A program made the position numbers and the translations under genes. DNA of 8,805 nucleotides. It comes from Rikenellaceae bacterium. Its GTDB lineage: Bacteria; Bacteroidota; Bacteroidia; Bacteroidales; UBA932. How positions within the stretch are numbered: position 1 is the first letter of the stretch; the number at the start of each line of letters is the position of its first letter. Positions 1-5,810 of this stretch are shown here, one piece after another. The stretch spans positions 1-8,805 of the forward strand of contig CAAGHY010000066.1 in NCBI GenBank assembly GCA_900769735.1, read 5' to 3'. The notes below the pieces were generated by a model. That model was not told where the DNA came from and ran no database searches. It saw only the letters and a list, made by a program, of their open reading frames with translations.

Positions 1-4
1 GAGG

Positions 5-37
5 CCGGGTCAAAAGTAATTTTGATCCGGTTTTCTT
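5..37 (+). terminator. Rho-independent terminator of an upstream gene outside the window
   Basis: An 11-bp stem (5-15 with 20-30, one G-U pair) closes a GTAA loop and is followed at once by TTTTCTT. The T-tract is only on the plus-strand side, so it should end a plus-strand transcript entering from the left. No part of that gene can be identified in the first four bases. The transposase downstream is on the other strand and would not be served by this hairpin. Confidence 0.75.
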
Positions 38-97
38 ATATATACATTTTTCAGGTTCAGCATTATTCCCACTTAAGAGAAAAGCTCACAACTCGAT

Positions 98-1696
98 TTA
101 TGCTGCAATATTGAGTGACGTATTAGAGCTATTTGCCTTGATATTTACCACCTCAGCAGCCCTTTTCAGCTTCTGAACAATATATTTCCTCAGATTGTGA
201 GCAATGGCCACAAGTCCCCATTCCACAGTAACTTTTCTATGAGATTTAAGTTTGAACCTCTTGAACCCATGATTGAACTTGATGTTTCCAAACACAGCTT
301 CCGGTTCTATCGGTCTGTTGCTCCTGTGACGTAACCCCTCTTTTGAATTGAGAAGTTCCCTTGCTTTTTCCCGATAGCCATTGGCCTTATGGTTGACCTC
401 AATTATTCTCCGGTCACTTTTTCCTTTGTAGCACATACCTCTGAACGGGCAGCCCTTGCAGTTAGGGGCACGATATACAGATACCACAGATTCATATCCC
501 ATCTCTGATACAGATTTATTGTCCCTCACATGCTCCAGATGATGTCCCATTGGACAAACATAGTAGTCTTCATCCTTATTGTAGTACATATTGGCCGGCA
601 GGAATGGATTATTCTTATACTTTCTCGTCTGCTCTTTATGGAACATATTGAACTTCACATATGGAACCATATCATTGTCAAGCATATACTCATAGTTCTG
701 CTCGCTGCCATAACCGGAGTCTGCAACTATTTCCTTACTCTTACATCCATATCTGTCCTCAAAAGACTCAAGATACTCTATCATCGTACCTGTATCAGTA
801 GGTCTCCAATATATGCCGTAGTTGGTAATGAACTGGTTCTCTGTTGATATCTGTACATTATATCCAGGCTTGGTCTGGCCGTTATTCATAGCATCCTCCT
901 TCATCCTCATAAAGGTGGCATCATTGTCAGTCTTGCTGTAACTGTTACGTTCTCCAAGTACCTCAAGATGATGGTCATACTCATCCAGCTTGTCAACAGA
1001 CTCCTCCCTGATCTTCTCAATCTCTTTTCTCGCCTTACCTTTGCTGACACCCATATCATCCATCTTTGAAAGTATCCTCTCCGCCCTACGGTCAAACTCC
1101 TCCTGTGGAAGTTCCGGGGCTACCTCTACAGACTGCTCTATATTCAACTCCTCTTCAGCTGCAGACAATACACCTTTTACCTTCTCAATCAGCTTGACCC
1201 TATTCTTTTCCACGCTGCCCTTCCATACAAACGTGTACTTGTTTGCTACAGACTCAATCTTGGTACCATCAATATACTGAACATTCAAGGATACAAACCC
1301 CTCACTATTGAGCAACTCAACAACCTTGGTGAATATGGCATCCAACCTGCCATCTGTCAGCCTTTCGCTGCGGAATCTGTTGATTGTCCTGAAATCAGGT
1401 CTGCTCATTCCCGACAGCCACATGAAGTGGATATTCTCCTGCAACTGCTTCTCCATCTGCCTGCCGGAGTATATATTGCACAGGTAAGCATACACAACAA
1501 CTTTGAGCAACATACGTGGATGGAAGCTGGATGTTCCACCACCTTTATAAGTAGCTTCAATGGCGCTGATATCAAACTTGTCAATAATGTCGCTTACAAT
1601 GCGTACAGGATGAGAAAGTGGAATAAGTTCGCCCAAAGATGGAGGAAGTAGAAGAACGTCGTTCTGATTATAAGATTTATGTATTACTTTTGCCAT
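98..1696 (-). CDS. IS1182-family DDE transposase
   Basis: A 532-residue cut-and-paste transposase of the IS4/IS5-like DDE superfamily, IS1182 type. The N-terminal region has the family opening (LLLPPSLGELIP, then SHPVRIV near residue 30) and a helical DUF772-like segment with FHPRMLLKVVVYAY and PDFRTINRFR. Probable catalytic residues are D143 (QYIDGTKIES), D326 (VADSGYGSE) and E466 (EAVFGNIKF). A roughly 180-residue insertion, partly charged and coiled-coil-like, separates the first two acids. A Cys cluster (CPMGH, then CKGCPFRGMC) lies before the last acid, as in many relatives. I chose the ATG at 1694-1696 because MAKVIHKSYNQND matches the usual family start; an in-frame ATG 21 codons upstream adds an unrelated basic stretch and lies inside the likely promoter. 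There is no frameshift or internal stop, so the enzyme may be active. Confidence 0.93.
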   Translation of the reverse strand: MAKVIHKSYNQNDVLLLPPSLGELIPLSHPVRIVSDIIDKFDISAIEATYKGGGTSSFHPRMLLKVVVYAYLCNIYSGRQMEKQLQENIHFMWLSGMSRPDFRTINRFRSERLTDGRLDAIFTKVVELLNSEGFVSLNVQYIDGTKIESVANKYTFVWKGSVEKNRVKLIEKVKGVLSAAEEELNIEQSVEVAPELPQEEFDRRAERILSKMDDMGVSKGKARKEIEKIREESVDKLDEYDHHLEVLGERNSYSKTDNDATFMRMKEDAMNNGQTKPGYNVQISTENQFITNYGIYWRPTDTGTMIEYLESFEDRYGCKSKEIVADSGYGSEQNYEYMLDNDMVPYVKFNMFHKEQTRKYKNNPFLPANMYYNKDEDYYVCPMGHHLEHVRDNKSVSEMGYESVVSVYRAPNCKGCPFRGMCYKGKSDRRIIEVNHKANGYREKARELLNSKEGLRHRSNRPIEPEAVFGNIKFNHGFKRFKLKSHRKVTVEWGLVAIAHNLRKYIVQKLKRAAEVVNIKANSSNTSLNIAA

Positions 1697-1728
1697 ATCG
1701 TTAGACAAGTATTTTTTTATTTGCACTT

Positions 1729-1760
1729 TAAATTTACGAAATTCTAGCGATATAAACAAT
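1729..1760 (-). promoter_or_regulatory. Possible transposase promoter
   Basis: Read on the minus strand, ATTG (1760-1757) is followed after 20 bases by TAAATTTA (1736-1729). This resembles the Bacteroidota sigma-ABfr pattern TTTG-N19-21-TAnnTTTG with one mismatch in each box. It would give a leader of about 25 bases before the chosen ATG at 1696. AT-rich sequence throws up such matches easily, so this is a weak call. Confidence 0.3.
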
Positions 1761-1801
1761 AGCTATTCTCTTGTTAATCAAAAGAATAGCTATCTTTTTT
1801 T
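1759..1801 (+). terminator. Plus-strand terminator hairpin beside the IS
   Basis: A perfect 11-bp stem (1759-1769 with 1783-1793) with a 13-base loop is followed by CTTTTTTT. The T-tract favours termination of plus-strand transcription. The left arm overlaps the proposed right inverted repeat of the IS, so the hairpin may be made partly of element end and partly of flanking DNA. No plus-strand gene precedes it, since the whole IS gene is antisense. It might shield the downstream region from transcripts running antisense through the transposase. Confidence 0.55.
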
Positions 1802-1824
1802 GCAAGTACACAACCGTACAGGAG

Positions 1825-2007
1825 CAGACAAGGATTGAAAAATATCCTGAGGGGCGTAAGCAATCATTTCAGATGGACCATAAATTTCCGTGTGTTTGAA
1901 CAAATACCTCTTCGTAGACAAACTGGGGCATTTGTGAGTTAGGAAATTATGGTTCAGCTGGAATAGATTGCCAGCCATACCGAAGGCCATTTTTCAATCC
2001 TTGTCTG
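1825..2007. repeat. 183-base long imperfect hairpin with perfect 19-base terminal inverted repeats (MITE-like or structured RNA)
   Basis: CAGACAAGGATTGAAAAAT at 1825-1843 is repeated exactly as its reverse complement at 1989-2007. The inside keeps pairing: GCAATC 1860-1865 with 1966-1971; 1870-1889 with 1942-1960 (about 19 bases with few mismatches and one gap); ACAAAT 1900-1905 with ATTTGT 1930-1935; the apex is near 1906-1929. The whole segment is therefore one interrupted palindrome. This is what non-autonomous miniature inverted-repeat elements look like, and also what a long folded RNA would look like. I see no flanking target duplication. A 66-codon reading frame runs on the minus strand from an ATG at the inner edge of the right repeat (1990) to 1790, but it is constrained by the palindrome and matches no family I recognise. 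The ends do not resemble those of the neighbouring IS. Confidence 0.7.
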
Positions 2008-2035
2008 TGGATGGGAGGTTGGGTATATGAAAGTA

Positions 2036-2074
2036 AAAGAGAGTGACCTTTTGGGTCACCCTCTTTCTTTTTTT
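2036..2074. terminator. Strong GGTCACC-type terminator, possibly bidirectional
   Basis: A 13-bp stem with one mismatch (2036-2048 with 2054-2066), loop TTTTG, is followed by CTTTTTTT on the plus strand. The A-rich left flank gives a weaker T-tract on the minus strand. Hairpins of this GTGACC...GGTCAC type are common after genes in Bacteroidota. There is no recognised plus-strand gene upstream. The only thing it could terminate locally is a transcript of the 183-base hairpin, or read-through across the IS, so it is indirect evidence that the hairpin region may be transcribed. It also isolates the 2137 operon from upstream transcription. Confidence 0.8.
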
Positions 2075-2136
2075 ATCCCTTTCAGGCACAAGGTATAACT
2101 ATTTTCATTAAGTTTGTATGTTTATATTTTTGTAAA

Positions 2137-2904
2137 ATGGCCATTAAGAGGAAAATATCGTTGGGTTTTGTGGTGATTGGAACCATATTGCTGGTTTCCA
2201 GTGCAATCTCAATATATGAGTTTGTGAGGATGAGAAGCACCGTATCAAACCTTATCAATGACAATATTGCTGCCATCAATACAACCAGTGCAATGCTGGA
2301 TGTTACTGATGAGTACAACTTCAGACTGTTGGAGGCTTTGGGTGAAGAGCACGCACTTCTTGCACCAAGGGACAAGAATGACAGCCGTTTCAAGGATTAT
2401 CTTGCAGGTCTTAAAGATAATTTTACAACTGAAACAGAGAGACAATATGCAGATTCAGTCCTGTTTGCATATACAACATACATCATTGTTATGAATGATG
2501 CCCCAAGGGTATGGCAGGGTGATTATGCCGGCAGAAGAACCTGGTATTTCACAAAGCTTCATCCAATTTATTCCAAACTGAGGGGTTATCTTCAGAAACT
2601 CTCTGCAACATCACAGGAGGCATTGGCTGAGAACTCGCTCACTATGACAGACAGCTTCTACCGCAGCATTATGCCGGGTGTGGTTGCAGTTATGGCAGGT
2701 ATGGTGCTTGTATTCCTGTTCAATTATTTCATAGGATTCTATTTTGTTGATCCGTTGCACAGGATCAGCCAGGGCGTTAAGGATTATCTTGAAAGAAAGA
2801 AGAGTTACAGTATATCCGTTGATACTGATGAGGAGCTCCATGAGTTCAATGAAAATGTTAAGGAGCTTATTGAGATAAACAAGAAACTTACCAAACAGGG
2901 ATAA
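2137..2904 (+). CDS. Two-TM sensor protein ending after a HAMP domain (no output domain)
   Basis: A 255-residue inner-membrane protein with chemoreceptor-like architecture. A short basic N-terminus (MAIKRK) precedes TM1 (about 9-29). A mostly helical exported part (about 30-178) resembles a four-helix-bundle MCP/histidine-kinase sensor. TM2 is at about 180-203, followed by a HAMP-like segment from 204, with the conserved Pro in DPLHRIS and an acidic DTDEELHEF connector before the second helix. The protein then stops at KKLTKQG, with no kinase, methyl-accepting, GGDEF or other output module. The downstream gene starts after only 3 bases, leaving no room for a lost domain in place. The operon pairing with trkH suggests a role in sensing or tuning K+ uptake, which is inference. 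The ATG is immediately preceded by AT-rich sequence with TAnnTTTG-like words (TATGTTTA at 2117-2124) but no convincing complete promoter and no Shine-Dalgarno site. Confidence 0.8.
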   Translation: MAIKRKISLGFVVIGTILLVSSAISIYEFVRMRSTVSNLINDNIAAINTTSAMLDVTDEYNFRLLEALGEEHALLAPRDKNDSRFKDYLAGLKDNFTTETERQYADSVLFAYTTYIIVMNDAPRVWQGDYAGRRTWYFTKLHPIYSKLRGYLQKLSATSQEALAENSLTMTDSFYRSIMPGVVAVMAGMVLVFLFNYFIGFYFVDPLHRISQGVKDYLERKKSYSISVDTDEELHEFNENVKELIEINKKLTKQG

Positions 2905-2907
2905 GGT

Positions 2908-4353
2908 ATGAACATTAGTGTAGTGGCAAGAAATATTGGCATTGCGTTGCTTTTCAATGCAATGTTCATGTTCCTGAGTGCGGCGGTCTCAGTCATTTAT
3001 GACTTTGACTCTGCGTTCTCACCTTTGCTGCTCAGCGGTGTAATTACGTTTACAACCGGTCTGTTCCCGCTTATCTTTGTAAGGAAACACGAGGAGATAC
3101 ATATTAAGGAGGGATTTACCATTATTGTATTGGCCTGGATTCTTTCCTGCCTTTTTGGAATGCTCCCATACGTATTGTGGGGTGGGGAGTTCTCCCTTAT
3201 CAACGCCTGGTTTGAGAGCGTTTCCGGATATACCACTACAGGAGGAACCATTCTTCAGGATATAGAGGCTTTGCCTAAGAGTCTCCTTTTCTGGCGTTCA
3301 TCAACCCATTTCATTGGCGGTATTGGAGTAGTGGTATTTATGCTCCTCATCCTTCCAATGGTGAGTACATTCAAGATGAGGCTCAGCAAACTGGAGATGA
3401 CATCCCTCTCAAAGGAGAACTACAGATTCCGAACAAAAGAGGCCATAAGGGTAATTTCAACAGTGTTTGTTGGTCTTACCATTGCTTCTGCAGGAGCATA
3501 TATGTTGGCCGGTATGGACTGGTTTGATGCGATCAACCACGCTTTCAGTGTGGCTGCCACAGGTGGTTTCAGTACCAGGAATGCATCCATTGGGGCTTTC
3601 AGTTCTTTTCCGGTAGAACTTGTGTCTGTAGTATTTATGCTTATTGGAGGTATGCACTTCGGACTCATTTATGCCACTTTTACAGAGCGCTCTTTCAAGC
3701 TTTTCAGGTCTCCGGTTACCAAATTCTATCTGGCATCAGTTGCTATTGCTACAGTGCTGGTTTCAACAGACCTTTTTATAAACGGTAGCGGGAGCGGTTT
3801 CTGGAAGACCATTTGGGACAGCCTGTTCAGTGTGGTTTCATTCATATCCACTACAGGATTTGCCACAGTAGACAACAGTGTATGGCCGTCGCTTTCCATC
3901 CTTATCCTCATATTCCTCTCAATTCAGTGTGCCTGCTCGGGCTCAACATCGGGAGGATTGAAAACAGACAGGGTACTGATTTTCTGGAGGAGCTTTATGG
4001 TTCAGCTAAGAAAGCAGATGCACCCAAGTGCTGTAATCCCTGTAAGGGTGGGGACTACAGTTGTAGAGAGTTCATTGGTTTCTGCAGTAAACCTTTATAT
4101 AATAGTATACTTCCTGTTTATGTTCATAGGAGCTGCTCTCCTTTGCTTTATGGGGGTTGATTATATGGATGCATTCTCTGCATCAGTCTCAAATCTGGGC
4201 AATGTGGGTCCGGGTTTCGGCAATGTGGGAGCATTGGACAATTTCTCACAAATCCCGGTAATGGGCAAGTTTATCCTGGCTTTACAGATGCTTTTTGGCC
4301 GTCTTGAGATCTATTCACTTGTAATAATGTGCACTATCTGGAAATGGCGGTAG
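2908..4353 (+). CDS. trkH: TrkH-family potassium uptake protein, membrane subunit
   Basis: A 481-residue K+ (possibly Na+-coupled) transporter/channel of the Trk/Ktr/HKT superfamily, matching the roughly 480 residues usual for TrkH. It has the four M1-P-M2 repeats, each with its selectivity-filter loop: SGYTTTGG (106-113), AATGGFSTR (216-224), STTGFATVD (314-322) and SNLGNVGPGFG (428-438). Repeat 3 is followed by the conserved CSGSTSGGLKTDR stretch (343-355), the intramembrane gate region in known structures, and FIGGIGVVVF (135-144) follows the first pore. It should need a cytosolic RCK-type partner (TrkA/KtrA), which is not in this window. It starts 3 bases after the HAMP receptor gene and its stop is overlapped by the helicase gene, so the three are almost certainly co-transcribed. 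No truncation or missing filter glycine is seen. Confidence 0.96.
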   Translation: MNISVVARNIGIALLFNAMFMFLSAAVSVIYDFDSAFSPLLLSGVITFTTGLFPLIFVRKHEEIHIKEGFTIIVLAWILSCLFGMLPYVLWGGEFSLINAWFESVSGYTTTGGTILQDIEALPKSLLFWRSSTHFIGGIGVVVFMLLILPMVSTFKMRLSKLEMTSLSKENYRFRTKEAIRVISTVFVGLTIASAGAYMLAGMDWFDAINHAFSVAATGGFSTRNASIGAFSSFPVELVSVVFMLIGGMHFGLIYATFTERSFKLFRSPVTKFYLASVAIATVLVSTDLFINGSGSGFWKTIWDSLFSVVSFISTTGFATVDNSVWPSLSILILIFLSIQCACSGSTSGGLKTDRVLIFWRSFMVQLRKQMHPSAVIPVRVGTTVVESSLVSAVNLYIIVYFLFMFIGAALLCFMGVDYMDAFSASVSNLGNVGPGFGNVGALDNFSQIPVMGKFILALQMLFGRLEIYSLVIMCTIWKWR

Positions 4354-5762
4354 AAAAGTATCTTTCAAATCTGATGGAGCAGAAGTTGGGTATGGAGCCA
4401 ACTGAGGGGCAGAGGGAACTTTTCAATAATTTGGGGGAATTCCTTGTTTCTCCTCCCGACGATTTTCCAATTCTCATAGTACGCGGATATGCCGGAACCG
4501 GAAAGACAACTGCCATATCTGCCTTCATTAAGGTACTTAAGGATTTAAAGTACAAACACGTTCTGCTGGCACCAACCGGAAGGGCGGCAAAAGTGCTTTC
4601 AAACTATTCCGGAATACAGGCCAAGACCATCCACAAGCAGATTTACCGCCAGAAATCATTGGCCGACAAGGAGGCAAAATTCAGATTGGACTACAACAAG
4701 AGCAGGGATACCGTTTATATTGTGGATGAGGCTTCCCTTATTTCTATAGGTACAGGAATGGAGAGTACCATTTTTGGAAGTGGAGATCTGTTGGAAGACC
4801 TTATTTCATATATAAAACAGAACAGCGGAAACAAACTGATACTTATGGGTGATTCAGCCCAGCTTCCCCCAATAGGGATGGATGAGAGCCCTGCATTGGA
4901 TATTGATTATGTGCAGCAGTTTTCTCAGGTGAAGATGGTAACTTTAAGGGAGGTGGTAAGACAGGCATCGGAGAGTGGCATCCTTTTCAATGCAACCCGT
5001 CTGAGGGAGCAGATTGAGAGCGGAGATGTGGATGATCCACTGTTCTTGTGCGAAGGATTCTCAGATTTCAAAAGGATATCGGGAGGAGAATTGATAGAAG
5101 AGCTGGATGGGGCAATCTCAAAATACGGGTTGGATGAGGTGGTGGTGCTGTGCCGTTCCAATTTGAGGGCCAACAAGTACAATATGGGTATACGTCAGAC
5201 GGTTCTCTTTATGGAAGAACAGCTTTCCAGGGGTGACAAGCTGATGATTGTAAAGAACTGCTACCAGTTCCTGGAGAATATCCCTGAGCTTGATTTCATT
5301 GCCAACGGCGATGTTGCCGAGCTGGTGCGGATTGGAAACTATGAGGAGCGCTATGGATTGAATTTTGCCCAGGCTACCCTCAAGTTCCCCGATTATGACA
5401 ATGTGGAGGTGGATGCAAAGATTGTTCTGGATACACTCCACTCTGTGTCCCCGGCTTTGGATAAGGAGCAGCAAAGGGCCCTGTTTGAAGGGGTTTATGC
5501 AGATTATGACCATATTACCCAGCGCAAGAAGAGGATGGAGGCTGTTAGGGAAGACAAATATTACAATGCTCTGCAGATAAAGTATGCCGCAGCAATTACA
5601 GGTCACAAGTCGCAGGGCGGACAGTGGAAATGTGTGTTTGTGGACAACTGCCTGTGGCGGGATGATATAACTATGGATGAGCTCAAATGGCTCTATACTG
5701 CAATTACCCGAGGGGTGGAGAAGGTTTTTCTTGTCAACTTCAAGGACAAATATTTTGAATGA
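4344..5762 (+). CDS. SF1B RecD/Dda-like ATP-dependent DNA helicase (AAA family ATPase)
   Basis: A 472-residue cytoplasmic helicase likely to act in DNA repair or recombination. Motifs in order: Walker A GYAGTGKTT (48-56); motif Ia APTGRAAKVL (76-85); Walker B IVDEAS (126-131); motif III MGDSAQLPPIG (168-178); LREVVRQ (201-207); and a C-terminal UvrD_C_2-type half with TGHKSQGGQW (419-428) and LYTAITRG (450-457), motifs V and VI. The length and the missing N-terminal RecD2 extension fit the short stand-alone form common in Bacteroidota. I chose ATG 4344 because relatives have about 17 residues before the PTEGQ Q-motif; a GTG at 4329 is possible and would add five residues. The start overlaps the trkH stop by 10 bases, implying translational coupling, though a functional link to K+ transport is not evident. 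Confidence 0.93.
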   Translation: MAVEKYLSNLMEQKLGMEPTEGQRELFNNLGEFLVSPPDDFPILIVRGYAGTGKTTAISAFIKVLKDLKYKHVLLAPTGRAAKVLSNYSGIQAKTIHKQIYRQKSLADKEAKFRLDYNKSRDTVYIVDEASLISIGTGMESTIFGSGDLLEDLISYIKQNSGNKLILMGDSAQLPPIGMDESPALDIDYVQQFSQVKMVTLREVVRQASESGILFNATRLREQIESGDVDDPLFLCEGFSDFKRISGGELIEELDGAISKYGLDEVVVLCRSNLRANKYNMGIRQTVLFMEEQLSRGDKLMIVKNCYQFLENIPELDFIANGDVAELVRIGNYEERYGLNFAQATLKFPDYDNVEVDAKIVLDTLHSVSPALDKEQQRALFEGVYADYDHITQRKKRMEAVREDKYYNALQIKYAAAITGHKSQGGQWKCVFVDNCLWRDDITMDELKWLYTAITRGVEKVFLVNFKDKYFE

Positions 5763-5810
5763 TGGAGAAAAGCCGTTAACTTTAGATTTCAAGACAAAAT
5801 TCTATAAATT

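Larger units (their letters stand above)
75..1772 (-). mobile_element. IS1182-family insertion sequence (ends provisional)
   Basis: The element holds a single complete transposase gene on the minus strand. The best candidate terminal inverted repeats are AAGAGAAAAGCT (75-86) and AGCTATTCTCTT (1761-1772), which match at 11 of 12 positions when one is reverse-complemented. They lie 12 bases beyond the transposase stop and 65 bases before its start, giving about 1.7 kb, a plausible size for the family. No target duplication fits these exact ends. TTAA occurs at 73-76 and again at 1774-1777, but this is offset by 3 bases from a symmetric reading. The existence of the IS is well supported by the transposase; the boundaries are inference. 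Confidence 0.55.

Noticed and set aside
1697..1759. Longer transposase start, adding 21 residues
   Set aside because: The family alignment begins at MAKVIHKSYNQ, and the upstream ATG falls within the probable promoter.
73..1777. TTAA as a target-site duplication of the IS
   Set aside because: TTAA occurs on both sides, but its placement is 3 bases out of register with the inverted repeats, and TTAA is frequent by chance in AT-rich DNA.
1790..1990. 66-codon minus-strand reading frame within the long hairpin
   Set aside because: It lies almost wholly inside the palindrome, begins exactly at the inner edge of the right terminal repeat, has no recognisable domain, and ends in flanking DNA. It is kept as a remark on the element rather than called as a gene.
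1821..2012. Target-site duplication flanking the 183-base element
   Set aside because: The bases just outside the two 19-base repeats (GGAG on the left, TGGA on the right) do not match, nor do nearby offsets.
1794..2136. Retron, CRISPR or integron attC explanation for the structured region
   Set aside because: There is no reverse transcriptase, no direct-repeat array, and no RYYYAAC/GTTRRRY core sites; the structure is a single inverted repeat.
5118..5792. 224-codon reading frame on the minus strand
   Set aside because: It is antisense to the helicase gene, whose motifs fix the plus-strand frame; the translation has no recognisable domain or plausible composition.
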